Assembly: GCF_000006565.2 (NCBI RefSeq)
Contig: NC_031475.1
Span: 4,230,522-4,294,521 of the forward strand
Direction: 5' to 3'
Origin: Toxoplasma gondii ME49
Taxonomy: Eukaryota > Apicomplexa > Conoidasida > Eucoccidiorida > Sarcocystidae
Length of the DNA: 64,000 nucleotides
Part shown: in pieces, positions 13,111-25,670 of the stretch
How the letters are laid out: every line of letters starts with the position of its first letter
How positions within the stretch are numbered: position 1 is the first letter of the stretch
The notes under the pieces: generated by a model
Told to the model about the DNA's origin: nothing
What the model saw: only the letters and a program-made list of their open reading frames with translations
Database searches by the model: none
Program-made: the position numbers and the translations under genes

Positions 13111-13987
13111 CAACAAGAAGGAGATTTGTCAGAAACCATTACCACAGGGACGTGTTGTACGGGTTCCCGCCCACACCGCCTCCGGGCCTCGCCTCGTTCG
13201 TAAGGGCCATCGATCTGCGACAAAAGGCAGCACATACAAAAGCAACATGACAATGCGGCAACTGCAAGCAACCCTGCAAGACTCAAAAATGCATCAAAGC
13301 CGGGAACACGGTGCCTGTGCCTCCCGAAAATCTCGAGCACTATAGAGAACCGTTCAGGCAGCACAACGGTGGCATTCTACACCTACACGTGTAACAGTTT
13401 CTGTCAGGCTCATTTGTCTCATGTCGCTCGAAAGGCTGGGTCCTTAGCTCGAGACCGGCTTGATGCGCCAACGCACAACAACACCCGCCGCATGAAGATT
13501 TGGTCCGTGTCTTGTGGCACGGCGATTGACTTTAGATAATCCATCAGATTCTCGCGATTCACTCGTCCCTTTTCCACACCAGAACTGCTCGTCTCTACAC
13601 ACATTTCCTCTCGGATTCCCCCCACCACAATTAACATGTCCCATAAACCCCCACGACGATCATCTGCGCGAGGGTGGCTTTCACGGCTTCAGGATGCCCA
13701 CGAAATATACACAGAACTACGTAGACATGGCCCGAAAGAGATATCCCGAAAACCAGTCGACCAAAGATGGGTGACCGCTTGTCGGCTGATACTCGTGCGT
13801 GAAAGTTGGTCCGAGTGTTTTTACGGGTCGTTTCTCTGAAACTCGATAAACAGGGTTGCCTTTGAATATGGGAATCGAAATGGTCCCCACCAGCTCGACA
13901 CTCACTGCTCGTTACAAACATCTGGTGACGCACGCCGTATCTATTGCCCCTTGTCCCCTCGTTTCGCTTCTTTCGATGCACAGGTCG

Positions 13988-16900
13988 TTACCTTTGCGGA
14001 GTGGCCACGCCCATGCTGCTGAACGGGTTGGGCGCCGCTGGAGGGCCTCCCCCAAAGTGCACAACGCCGGCTGCGCCCGGTCCCTGCTGTCGCATGTGCT
14101 GGGTCTGGTGTTGCGACGCAAAGTCGAGGCTGGTTCCTCCAAACATGCCCCCGTCTCCCAGGCCCCCAGTCGCCGTCGACGGCTTCTGCACCGAGAGGAA
14201 AGGATTCATCGGAGCACCTCCCATCGCGTTGCCCCCCACTTGGGTAGCGCCTGTGGGATGAAAAGCCTGGAAGGGCGAGGTCCCAGGGTGGGTCGCCTGC
14301 TGTCCCGCGCCCATGGTCAAGAAAGGATTCACTCCGCGCTGGCCCGGCTGGGCCTGAGGCCCTGGGAAGTTCATAGGGGACGTGGGGCGCATGGGACCCG
14401 CTGCTCCAGCGAGCAGGTAGTTCGGACTCTGCCCCATCATGCCTGGGGGTTGGGCGGTGGGCCCAGATCCCGGAAACGCGACGCCCGCATCTCGCCCGGC
14501 CGCCCCGGGGAACTGCGGCCGCAGCATCGCCTGGTACTGCGACGCGAGGAAGGCGTTCTGGCCCCAAGCCTGAGGGCTTGCACCCTGAGCGGCTCCCATG
14601 AACGCGGGGTTCCCCATTCCAGCCATGCCCGGAAACTGGAACCCCTGCCCGAAAGAGGGAGCAGGCGCCACGGGAGCTAGACCTAGCATCCCCGCGGGGG
14701 AGGTCCCCTGGCCCCCGAGGCCCACCTGCGGAGCCCTCTGGGCCGCCCCCTGGCTGGACCCGAAATCGACTCCCCAAGCCGGTGCGGCGGCCTGAGCCGG
14801 TCCGCCCCAACTCGCGTTGCTGGCCTCTTCAAAAGTGTCAAACGGATCTGGACGATGCGACGAGCTTCGCTGGTAAGAATGACGCGGCGACCGTACAGAC
14901 CCTCGGGGCATGGAGCGACTCCGACGCGGGGGCGGCGGGGAATCCTGGATACACACGAGAGAGAACCGACGAGGTGAAACCCATGTGCTCAGACTAGGTA
15001 CACGGAGAAGCCTAGTTCACGCCAAAGCAATTGAGGACTCGAAACGGACAGGACACTGAATCGGTGAATACTTGGGTAAGAAGTATAATATTCTGATTTA
15101 GTGTTGTACTCCTCCCCAAACAGCATACTTCTTACATCGGAGGCCTGTGTCATGGCAGGGAACGGAGGAACCAGTGGAGAACACTGCTCCTTTGGCATGC
15201 ACGCTGGCTTAGACACGTTCAGGCACAATCCAAGGGATCTTGGCGACTAACAATGTCTGAGAAACATCCTCCAGGCGCACCAAGAGGACTCAAGAGGGTA
15301 TGGATCTATACTGCCGACGTCCTCTAACCATAGAAACATAGCTCTGCATATAAATACGAGTATACTCAAAAACACATGTAAATCTTGAGAGTGAAGTGTC
15401 TACAGTGGTGAAGTAGTATATAGAGATAGAGACGTATTACTGTGATTGTATCGCCATACATTTTGTGCCACGTTTGGCTCCATGCCCACCACGTAACACC
15501 ATGTAAATAGTAGGAATGGAATTCAAATGAGAATCTACACACGTCTACGTGTTTAGGTCACTTTCCGCAGCATGTCTGTTGCGCTCTTGATTCAACATAT
15601 CACGTACATCTCCAGAATCCGACTCGCTTCCTTCGGAGAGTTCTGGGACGGGAGGACGGTGGCTGCTGCGTCTCTCTCCTCGACGGTCGCTCCTTCGCGC
15701 GCCTCCACTTCCGGATGTTCCGCTTCGCGAATACGAGGCTGCAGATCGGCCTCTGTGAGTGTTTCTGAATAGAAGAAAGAACGCAACCCTCCGCTATTAC
15801 CGCCCTCGAAAACATCCACGCCTTTTCTACTCGTTTTTCGCTATCAAGCACCAGACAGGCATTCCATCATGCGTGCAGGCTTTTCCCGGCTCGCTGGCCA
15901 TACCTAAAGAGCTTTGTTTTACTCCTTCAGCCGCGAAGGCTTCTCTCCCAACCAGGTCTTCCAGAGACCTACCCTAGTACCTATTGCCTATATATATATA
16001 TATATATTGAACACATGCAGACACCCTAAGTACCTTATGTGCGCTGACAGTTCGTCCACATCCGTTTTCCCTTGTCCAGCTCGGATTATGATGCGTGTTG
16101 ATTTCGCTGAATTTTCTCGGTTTCGCACGAATACACAGACCGCGAAAGAAAGCACACCCACCCTCCGGTCTCTCTTGCGGGGCCTCTAAGGTTCGGCTCG
16201 AACCCTAGATTGTGTTCAGAGGCAATAGCTCTTTCAACGTGATAGTTACGGTCCACGGTTTAGCTATGACCTTTGTATCCTCCACACCGGTTTTTTGTAC
16301 GGAGGGTAAAAAAGGTAACTTCTCTGTCCCACTTCATATTGGTCACTCTCGAGGCTACGCAGTCCCATTCTCTCGCTTAAACTGCCAGCGTCTTCACCGC
16401 GTTCACGGCCCAAGCAGAAAACCAGAAACCCACGCTCAGCACAATTAGACGAGACCTTACCTGTCGAATCTCGCGTGCAATTTGTTCACCTCGAAAGAGG
16501 AAAACCGGTCTTCACCAATTCTCTTCACAGAGCTCTTGCCGCTGCAGCAACTGGAACAGAGGAACTCGTACCTCGAAACGTCCACAGCCGACACACCCTG
16601 CAGAAATGAGAGAGAGACAGAACGCCAAATGAAATGCATCGCGTAGACTTTTGACCTCTGTAGTCCGCAACATTCATTTGAGCTACTGACCGGCGCCGAC
16701 GACTTCTTCCTATCCCTCTCTGTTCTTGCCTGTCCGGTAAAACCGCAAAGAAAGGACTTCGACGCGGAACGAACTTCCTTCTGACATTCACCGGAACCCT
16801 TCCTTTTCTCCTTTGCCCCGTACCTCGCTTCGAGTTCTCACACTCTTCACCCACCACCCTGCTTCCCCGATGACATTTCCTCTCGGCTTCTCCCTGACGT

Positions 16901-17317
16901 TCTCTCTTCTCGCTTCGTGGGCCTGCTTAGTTTCCAGGGAACACGCAGACCTGGGGGCGTTACCCTAACTTGAGGATTGCTGCATCTTTGAGACGAGACT
17001 AACACATTATGGCCAAAAACAACATATCAGGAGAAAGAAAAACATAGCAGGCGCGTCTGTTGTCGTTTGCACCGCATTCCGTCGAAGCAAGCAAATGCGC
17101 AGACTTCGAGAGTCAGGCCGGTGCGCGTCCTTGTCTGGATGGGGAGTTCCCGATGCTTCTCCGCGAAAAAGACTTTCGGACTCACCCCGCGACCGCAGTT
17201 TGCGCAGCGGTCATTTTTATTCGCAAGGAAATACAACTTTTCCAAGTTGACGGCGTCCTCGTACTCGGACTTGGAGAGCCCGATGTCTGCGGGCGAAGAC
17301 GACGATCGGTACGGCAT
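13988..17317 (-). CDS. AGFG-like protein: ArfGAP-type zinc finger plus NPF-motif tail
   Basis: Predicted endocytic or vesicle adaptor related to metazoan AGFG1/2. Exons in transcript order: 17317-17186, 16597-16461, 15764-15608, 14944-13988, with compatible phases (about 460 aa). Joining exons 1 and 2 gives a perfect ArfGAP zinc finger, C-x2-C-x16-C-x2-C (CANC near residue 38 and CSSC). The catalytic arginine normally five residues after the last Cys is absent (CCSGKS follows), as in AGFG proteins, so GAP activity is doubtful. A short Ser/Arg-rich linker (exon 3) leads to a 318-residue Gly/Pro/Gln/Ala/Met-rich tail with DPFDTF, FG dipeptides and three NPF motifs (GVNPFLT, PMNPFLS, APNPFSS), which are ligands of EH domains. 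The last codons overlap a possible donor (AAAGGTAACG), so a further small exon cannot be excluded. It is transcribed divergently from DENR. Confidence 0.82.
15989..16008. repeat. TA dinucleotide microsatellite
   Basis: About ten TA units inside the second-to-third exon intron of the AGFG-like gene (antisense to this strand). Confidence 0.9.
16215..16400 (+). pseudogene. Nuclear copy of mitochondrial cox1 fragment (decayed)
   Basis: The plus-strand translation contains FNVIVTVHGLAMTF near 16233, followed by NFSVPLHIG near 16317 and a weakly matching PFSRLNC. These correspond in order to the conserved cytochrome oxidase subunit I segment with the NVI.T.H...M.F helix, GN.F.P.HIG and P.R.N. The spacing is right but small insertions and substitutions have accumulated. 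The fragment lies inside an intron of the AGFG-like gene, on the opposite strand. Nuclear fragments of mitochondrial cob and cox genes are a known feature of Toxoplasma. Confidence 0.6.
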
Positions 17318-19766
17318 CGTGGGGAAGAACGCGAGGATCGGAGAGAATTTGAAAAACCAGAGTGACAGAGATTAAAAAGCAAAAGTGACTGAGAACCAGG
17401 AAAACGAGGGCAGCAGACGGAAGGGCGATATACGCAGAGAAATCTCGAGAACCGTGGCTATGACGAAAAAGTCGTTTCTCTAGATGGAGAAACAACCGAC
17501 ACCGGCTCTTTAAGAAGTTATAGTTTTCCTAGATGCTTATGGGGAAAAAGGGGGAAAATGACACGTGGATTATCTCTGGAGGGACACAAAAAGCGCTAGA
17601 AAGAATAAAGACGCGATAGACGGGGGTGCGAAACAAACAAAAACCTGCGAGAGATGCACGGCAGTTCAGAGCAGATGCGTTCGAGAGCTGTTGCCGTCGA
17701 ACGGACGACCGTAGAAATAAAACACAACGTTGTAACCCATTCAACAAACGTTCGCGGCATTCCTTGATATATGCACATAACCGAAAACCAGACGAACCCG
17801 ATCGCAGAACAGAACGATGTGCTTTGAAAAATATACACACACAAGTATGAACAGATGTGCTCGTGAGTCTGCGGCTGTCGACGGCTAATTGCGTTTCGGT
17901 GTTTGTACACGTGGATGGATACGATTCTGTGCCGCAACCTGAACGTCCCAGTTCCCCTTTCTTCTTACGAAAGGGCACTAACTACACGAGCATCTCGCCG
18001 ATTCAGAAAACCACAGCGAAGAGGAGGAGCTCTCCAGGTGCCGAGTGACGCAAAAGAGTCAAACAAAAAGCGCAAAACACGACACAGAGCGTGCACGTGA
18101 ACCGAGGCTGAAGCAGAACTCGAGAACCCCGCCTCAGTCCCGGAAGAGTCTGGCCCGTTCGACGGGCGCAACGGGTCCACTTTCCCGGGGGTTCGACGGA
18201 GAGAACAGATAAAGCTGAACAAAGAGCGTGAAGAGAGCTTTCAAACACGCGAGGAACGGGAGGCCGACACAACAATGGCAGCTGTACACATCCACAGAGA
18301 CTCCGGAGATTCTGCCCCTGTTTTCGAGTTCTATTGCCCCCGGTTAACCCCCTAATTTTTTTCCGAGTTCACCACTCGCGGCAAGACGCAATGCAGGGAC
18401 GAAAAACGCAGAGGGGATTGTTCAGAGACGAGCTACTCCGGAGAAACAGCGGCCGCTATCCGTCCTTTTGGCTAGAAAAAAAAGGTCTTCGGTGAGAAGG
18501 GATGAGCGACGGCACTATTTGCTCTAATCTACAGATATCGTACGAACGATGCGGATCTTCTAGTGGACAAGTCCTGCCAATCAGGTGAGAATAAAAAAGC
18601 AACGGTGCCTCGCATGCAACCTTCGCTTGCCGGCAGAAAGCCAGGTGCAGACTAGCAGCAGGTCATTAGACGAAACGACGCACTTATGCCCCGAGTGCTC
18701 TCTCTGGAACCGAGAAAACGCGTCACTCACAAAAAGCCATAGTTATAAGAACAGCTGATCTAACACGGACACTAACTGAACGGCGAGGAAATGCGTCCGC
18801 GAGGTCTCGCAAAGCAAGGAAAGAAGCTTTTAACTCCCGGATGTAAGCCGGAGGAAGACGGCGGAGCGCGCACACCAGGTCAGAGCGAGAGGCTCGAGCT
18901 CTATCGAGGTCGAGTTCGCGGATTAAAAGGAAAACGGTTCGGGAAAAGCTCGAGACACACGGTCCCGGCAGAGCTGCGCTTGCGCACTTGTTCATTCATG
19001 AGATAGACGCGAAAAATCCGCGAAAAAGTGGCCGAAAAGCGACAAAGTCACTGCCTGCTGTTTGCGCGCGGCGGGCAACCTTTCCTGTGCGAAAAGCGGG
19101 GGTTTTGCCTGTGAAAGCCGCGAAACCCCTACTGAGTACGAAGGTTTACCGAGGGTCAGTTTCTTTCTGACGAATTTCCCTCAAAACGTAAAACCCCGTG
19201 GACAAGCGGTGAACGGAAACTGGAGAAATGCTCTCCGACGAGTCGCCAGTGGGGGCTCTGGGAGGGACCTTGTTCTGAGGGAATTCCGCTTGTGCTTCCT
19301 CTCCGCGCTTCCTCATTTGCTTCCTCTGATTTGTGTTGATTCTGGCGGTGCCTCACCAGCTACTTCAGCGGTTCTTTCACTCCTTGACTTTCCTGAATGC
19401 CTCGGTGCTTATGGTCGCTCTGTCCGTGCAGCTTTTTCTATATAGTCCGCGCACATGCACAGTTGCACATGCCAGAATGCGGATAGAAGACACAAAAACA
19501 CTTTCGGTTCAGTACACATCCAATCAGATTTGAATGCAGTTGTTGTTTTCGCTTATTGGTGTTTCACCGTGCTGGCCTCCGTCCGCGGGCACACCACCTC
19601 TTTTCATAAAAGACGTCTGCAGGTACGCGCAAGTGGAAACAGGTTCCCCCCTTGACGTCGTCGAAACGCTGGTGCCTCTGTAGCTGCATGCCTGTCTTGC
19701 GGCTTCCTCTGCAGACCTGCGATTCCGTTCTTAATCGAAATCATTAAACGCTAAACTGTCTTGAAA
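17318..19766. promoter_or_regulatory. Divergent 5' region between AGFG-like gene and DENR
   Basis: The two flanking genes are transcribed away from this 2.4 kb stretch, so it must hold both promoters and 5' untranslated regions. Open frames are short, and none joins in phase to the first exon of either gene. No TATA-like element or specific factor site can be assigned from sequence alone. Confidence 0.5.
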
Positions 19767-22647
19767 ATGTCGGACATGGAAAGGCAGGCGACGAGCGACT
19801 CGCCCTCGGAGGAAGAGCAGCCCTCTCGCCGGCAGCTGCGCCAGGCGCAGAAGCGAGAGCAGCAGGAGGCCCAGAGAGGAAAGAAAAAGGGGAAAAACGC
19901 CAGACATGTGGGGGATGACGCGACGAAAGCCGGACAGGAAGTTGAGACGACGCAAACTGGAGACGGAGCTGAACAGGACACACGGCCCCCCCAAGGAGGA
20001 AATGTTCAAAACGGTGGATGGGAACATGACAAGCAACCGCCCATCACAGGTCCCAGCCCAGTCGTTTACTGTGGAGGTGAGACGGACCGTGAAGATCTAA
20101 ACTTGCTATCCGGCGCGACGATAGACTCCCCATAAAAAGCTCATCAAAAGAGTGTCTCAGAGATAGCAGAGGCAGCACGGGGAGACCGTTGAAAAAGGCT
20201 CAGGACCAAAAGAACCATCGTGCCGTCTTGTGGCTGTCTTAATACAAAGACATCGGCGACATCTGGACTTCCTTCCTCGTGTTGGCCTCTGGCAACGGCG
20301 GGCGGAGCGAGGGAAGCAGACAGACAGAAGTTTCTACTCTTTTGCAAAAGGTTATATATATTTGTGCGTGCCATGTTCTTGGTGCAGTACGGTTTTTTTG
20401 ACGCGTTTGGTTCCCCACGTTCGTGTTTCTTCGTCTTTGCTGACTGCCCCCTCGGTTTTCATCTTTGTTTGGTCTCCACTGTGTGTCTGCCGACTTGCTC
20501 TTTTTTTCTGTTCATGAGCCCTCCAGTCTGCGGCGGACCCCCAGACTTTTGCGAGTTTGGAGCTCAGTGGCCTGAGTGCAAGGCGTGGATTGAGAAGAAC
20601 CATGCCGAACTGCTCCCCTTCTGCTGCCCCGCGAATGTTTCGCAAGGCGAAAACGGAGACACAACGGCTGTTGACGCAACGGACGCTGCTCTTGCCGAGG
20701 GCATCCAGCAGTTGTGTGTGGGCGGAGAGGCGAAGGGCGCCCTGGGAGACGCGGAAAATGACACGAAGAAGGGGGGCAAGAAGAAGGCCGCAAAGCCGGT
20801 GGGTGTGGACAAGCATCGGAGAGGTCCCTGCAGAGTTCTCCATTCGTCTGCATATGCATGCTGTTTCTTCGAACCCAAACATACACGTTTTTTTCGACTG
20901 TTCCTAACGGCGAGGCACTGCCTTTCCACACATTCGGAACTCGGCGCTGAGACCGGGCCTGCTGCACTGCATTGGTTCTAGAACAGACTTGCGTTGCTGG
21001 TGGAAGGAACATAAACTCTAGTGAGATAAACCATCGACTGAAAGCAGAGGGCCAGGGATTATCTTTCAGACACGGGCGGTGAGCACAGGAGCGCATCTAG
21101 CAGCTGTCCATCTAACTCGAGACTCGCCGAGGATGCATCAGCATTTGGAAAACGGGGTCACATGTCGAGCTCACTCGTTTTGTGTGTGCGCGGTGGCTCG
21201 TTTGTTTGTTTAGAACATCGTGACAATTCAGCGCCAGAGCCGGTCGAAGCGGAAGACTGCCACCGTCATCACGGGCCTGGATTTGTTCGGTGAGGTCCAC
21301 AAGAACCAGTTATCAGATTTCAATCCGCAGCCGGGGGTTTCGTCTGTTGCGCTCACTCGCATGCATGTGCTTAGACAAACATCGGCAGCACAGAAACCTC
21401 CAGGTAGCTGCGACCGTCACCCCATGTACCCCGCTTGAATTTCGAAGAGCTAGCGGTTGATGCGCGCTTGTTCCGGTCGACACTTGTCTGTTGCTGTACG
21501 TCTCTCTGTTACCTATCGGATCGAACCTGTATACCCGTAGTCACGTACAAATATATTTTTGTGTATATCTATCAATCAACATATATATATGTATGTATTT
21601 GTTTGTGTAGATATCCGCATTCCCCTAATGATGTGCCTCTCCCCGAACGACTGTACGATGATATGTAAGACTGCGTGGCAATGGTCGAGAGCAATATTGA
21701 CTGACATACGATGTGAAGTTTTTGTGCGAACATGTTTGCGCCTGTTCCCAGGTGTTAAACTCGATAAGGCTGCAAAGCTCTTTTCCAAACAATATGCATG
21801 TGGAGCGTCTGTCTCAAAAGGCGTCCCCGGTCAGCCTCAGCAGGTCGAAGTCCAAGTGAGTTGAAAATTTCCTCTGCATGGTGGCTGTTTCTCACCTATC
21901 TTTGATATGTTCTCACGGGCAGCGAGGACTGGCTAACACAGGGAGATAAGTACGTGGCCTTTTGTGTTTCCGATCGATTAGAGAGAGCAACGAAAATTAG
22001 AAGTAGACCCTACAATTGGGCGGAAGGTAATAGGAGATATACGGTTCTCATATGTTCACACGGCCTTGTGCTTTTCGCTTCTTTCACGGCGAGTTCTATG
22101 CAAACAGGAAGGCAACATCCCTACGCGTTTACATCGGAACACGGAATTTCATATGTATCCACACGTTCATCTCTATGTATTGTCTCTACGTTACATGAGT
22201 GACATTGGCCACGAAAGCGGAAATCCCTACCTCCTTTGAACAGAGAGTGGCACTAGTGAAGATTTCTGTCCAAGGCTCTACAAGCAACCAACAGCGACTG
22301 TACCATTGACATCTGTTGACCAGATTTCTCGTGTCGTTGCAGATATGGTAGAAACTTATGCACTTAAGTCTACCAGCAGGATTCAGACACTGTGTGGGGC
22401 ATGAAGGGGTTGTTAATTATTGAGCACATAAAGAGGCAAGCTGCAGGAGGCTCCGAAGCGTAGACCTGCAGGATCTTTCGAAAGTGCCGATGGCTGGGCA
22501 CCGATCTGGAGATGAGGTGATGATGATAATGAGAGTACGTGAACTGTCATTTTTCTTCAGGGCGACGTTGAGGAGGAGATTGCCGAGTTAATTCAAGAAA
22601 CATTTGAAATTCCAGAAGAGAGCATTCAGCTGCTCCCGCCGAAGTAA
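19767..22647 (+). CDS. DENR: Density-regulated protein (DENR/Tma22), SUI1-domain translation factor
   Basis: Homologue of DENR, which pairs with MCT-1 to release deacylated tRNA and mRNA from 40S subunits and to support re-initiation in the cytosol. Exons: 19767-20076, 20527-20798, 21214-21289, 21752-21855, 22561-22647, all phase-consistent (282 aa). The N-terminal 90 residues are charged and low in complexity. The exon 1/2 junction gives YCGVCGG, opening the DENR zinc-binding cysteine pattern C-x2-C-x6-C-x8-C, then CKAWIEKN as in other DENR proteins. A Lys-rich linker precedes the SUI1 domain (VTIQRQSRSKRKTATVITGL, then FSKQYACGASVSKG and the C-terminal EIAELIQETF). No partner gene is nearby. 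The family call is very secure. Confidence 0.95.
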
Positions 22648-25600
22648 TCCGCGTAGCCAATGTCGTGGGAGGGGAGGGGGGAAAAGGCGGACAGGTAGTG
22701 AACACCCGACGGATTGCGATGCGGTTGGGTTCTCGCTCCTTTGTAGGAGCGGTGAGGCAGCAGTCCTCTTGTTTTCATTTCGTGGCATGCGACACGTATA
22801 GACATTCACGCCGCGTCGTGTAAATCAACGTACACAGAAGGATCAACATCAGCGGCGGCAAAGCTCAGATGAGCCCTGCTTACGGATATGTCGGTGATCG
22901 GACCAGTACTACAGTGCCAGCGTGTGACAGCAGTCGATATTGCTGGTGTCTGAAACGACGTGGTTTCGCGTGTTAGTTATGAAGGGACACAAACTGAATC
23001 AAAACTTGCTTAGCGGTTGGCATTTAGAGGCCGCCTAGTGCCCAAGTTACTCATTGCTTCTGCATATCGACTATGTGTCCCGGAGACACGATCATTAAGG
23101 CCATCTTTCGCCACGTGACTACAGTTTATAACCGCTTCTAGGCTTTGTCTCCGTGGCTATGTTTCTCTGAAAAGAGGGAGGTTCGACCTGTAAGCTACAG
23201 AAGAACCAGAATTTGTACAAGGCCGCTTCTAAAATATACAGTTGTTGCTCCATCTGCTACGACGGGGGTGTTGCACTGCATAGTAGTCCCAGTTGCTCAA
23301 CTTTCCGGTTTTTTCATTCTGCGCGGGTGGCCACCACGTCAGAACATCATTCGTGGAGCTTGGTCTCGCCGACAGATCATCTGTCAGACTTTTTGCTTAA
23401 TGAGGTTAGTTTGTTCGGTTTGTCAGAGACTCCTTTATGTGTAACTGCCATTCCTACAACATGCGTTTTGATGCTGCAGAGATACAAAACGGGTATAGTG
23501 GTTGCCTACTCCATTCAATCGTTAATGCGCCTCGCCGCTAATTGCCACGAGCAAGAGGCAACAGCCGAGCTGCTCTGTGGCTCTCGCGCCAGGTGCACGT
23601 ACGCCGCATGGTCACTGATTGATACCAGCATAGCAGTTGGTTGCAGTTATTCGGAAGCTTTTCGTTTTCTGCGGGCCAGGCAGGACATACCAAGAATCTG
23701 GGAGTGCCTTACGATGACTACAGAGAACCAAGCTCAGTAATGCCCTGAAGCGTTTCACCTGGGGATCCCCCGTCTCGGTCTTCTGAACAACAGGTCTCCT
23801 AGAAGCATTCCGTCACAAGTGCTCGTGTACACCAGTCGTATTTGGGATTGGCATTTCGGAGAAGCGGCCACTCTTCCTTCCCCGTGCAGTGCAGCGTGCA
23901 CCTTCGACCGAGACAGACATGGTTAGACTCACAGCGAAAAATTGCGTAGGTTCTCAGCTTGGTGTTTCTTTCGCACATTCTCCCCTCCTCCCCGTCCTCC
24001 ATATGTGGCAATTTGCCGACACACGGTCTTCCATTAAAGCCAGTAACTACCGGGTGGCACCATTATCTTGAATCAGGAATGAGTGGAGTCTTGCCACATT
24101 TGAACACGAGAGATAAAGCGTCGCCAATAATAAACAGGTAGCCCAGAACACATTTTGTACAGCGGTAGTTGTACAACTGGTGCAGGGGTGCGTGTTTGCT
24201 AATAAACCTGTCACAGCAAGGTGAGGAGCGGCGGCTGAGAAGTGGAGGAGCTGACAAGGTTGCAAATTGGTCCTGGAACATCACCAGTAGTCAACAGAAA
24301 CAAACGATGGTTTGGGTTCACTGCAGTAAGTGGGTGCGAACAGCGAAAAAATATACGCAAAAGCCTCCTAATAAACACGAGAATAAGACGTTCATTTATT
24401 GACTTCCTGTCTCGTATGCACACGGATTTTCCTGTGCTGGCGTGTATGGCGCCTCCGTGTGAAACCCCACAACGGCACCCCTGGCATATTCCTCCTCTAC
24501 CAATGTATCCGTCTTCGTTAGAACTCGCGTACTGCCGGTGTACTTCATCCTGGCAGAGTCTATCCTTGAGATACTGCGGAACGGTTTTTCAGGTATGATA
24601 AAAGGTACTTTATTTCCTTGTCAACTCAGTGCTCGAGTGCTACCGCGGCTCAAGTCGACTGTACCCAGAAAAACAGCCGAAGCGAGCTGGCTTCTCTCTA
24701 GCTAGCGCAGCTTCAGGCCACTTTCAGAGAACTTCTTGGTCATTCCTTCTCATACTGGAGAACCTCCCTTCTACTTGCCTCTGTTGCAGCTTTCTTTCTT
24801 TGACTGCGGTCAAAACTCTTACGTAAACCCCCCTCCCGCTCTTCAAGCTGCGAAGCGGCCTTCGGATGCGGGCACTCTGCAGAGACAAGAGCAAACAACC
24901 GTGTCCTAACGGGGTACGGGGTTCCCCATGTCACTGAACAACTTTGCAATGAGATCTTTGCTGTTTTTTTCCGAGGAGACATGCCTCTCTGTGCATGCTT
25001 CTTTCGTCACGAAGTGGTCAACGAAATTTTTTCTGCCGAGACAAAGCAGTGGGCTAGGCTGCCATCCTGCCACGCGCCGGGTGGTCAGGGGACGCCTTTG
25101 TCCGTCAAACTTCTGTTGCTTCCATTTTTCATCTTCTCCTCCACAAGGAGGTCAACTATCTTCCTTCACAAGTAGTTGTATATTAATGAATCTTGGCACA
25201 TTCGAATAAACTGTCGCGAAACTTATGGGCGACGACGGTCTGGGTGTCAAAATCGACCACCTGGGCAGACTAACTCGAAGTGAATCACATTTCATGACCG
25301 CTCTACGCCATCAACCACCGTCATGAACAACCGCGTAAATTTGTAGAGCGTGCGCATGAACACAGCGGATGAATCAGCAAATCAAACTCACAGGTTCTAC
25401 GTTTACCTCTGTTCCGGTTCTCGCGTCACCCTGCGGGATGCGTCTTAACCGATTCTATGCCTTGCTGTCAGCGCGGTGGTCACACGACAGTACAGTGGCC
25501 ATCTTTGAATGACACAGTAGTCCTTGCTCTGTACATTTTTCGGACCGTCTGTTGCTCCTTGGCGAGACATCTCTGTTGGCTGCTGGGGCACAGCGGTCCG

Positions 25601-25670
25601 CTGCCGCTGCTGTAAGAGCCTGTGGCAAGGCGGCTTAAATTGTACTCTGTGAGAAAGCGTAGTCGTCACT
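22648..25670. other. Intergenic region between DENR and PanB-PanE genes
   Basis: Three kilobases holding the DENR 3' untranslated region and, towards 25.67 kb, the promoter of the PanB-PanE gene. Plus-strand open frames at 23213-23740 and 24242-24598 have no recognisable domain and no matching splice partners, so they are not called as genes. No RNA gene signature was seen. Confidence 0.5.

Larger units (their letters stand above)
10303..13987. other. Convergent intergenic region (PDE and AGFG-like 3' ends)
   Basis: No convincing coding exon was found on either strand. The stretch should hold the two 3' untranslated regions. It also contains a decayed mitochondrial cox3 fragment near 11.3 kb, a degenerate tandem repeat near 12.1 kb and an AT dinucleotide run near 13.1 kb, each listed separately. 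The open frames here are short and show no recognisable domain. Confidence 0.6.

Noticed and set aside
13856..14810. Long open frames on both strands (274 codons plus, 289 codons minus) over the AGFG-like tail exon
   Set aside because: They are alternate-frame shadows of a GC-rich, low-complexity exon; only the minus frame with NPF motifs joins in phase to the zinc-finger exons.
15000..15150. Minus-strand peptide with tyrosine-rich SEYYTSYPS, considered as another cox3 fragment
   Set aside because: Similarity is limited to a few residues and the bases do not align with the other copies.
21980..22090. AT-rich patch that might be a fourth, very decayed cox3 copy
   Set aside because: Only scattered short words match the clearer copies and gaps are needed throughout; not better than chance by eye.
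24405..24423. Minus-strand MCIRDR peptide, resembling translated sequencing-adapter contamination
   Set aside because: The underlying bases (ATGTGCATACGAGACAG) differ from the transposase adapter at two positions and flanks are ordinary genomic sequence.
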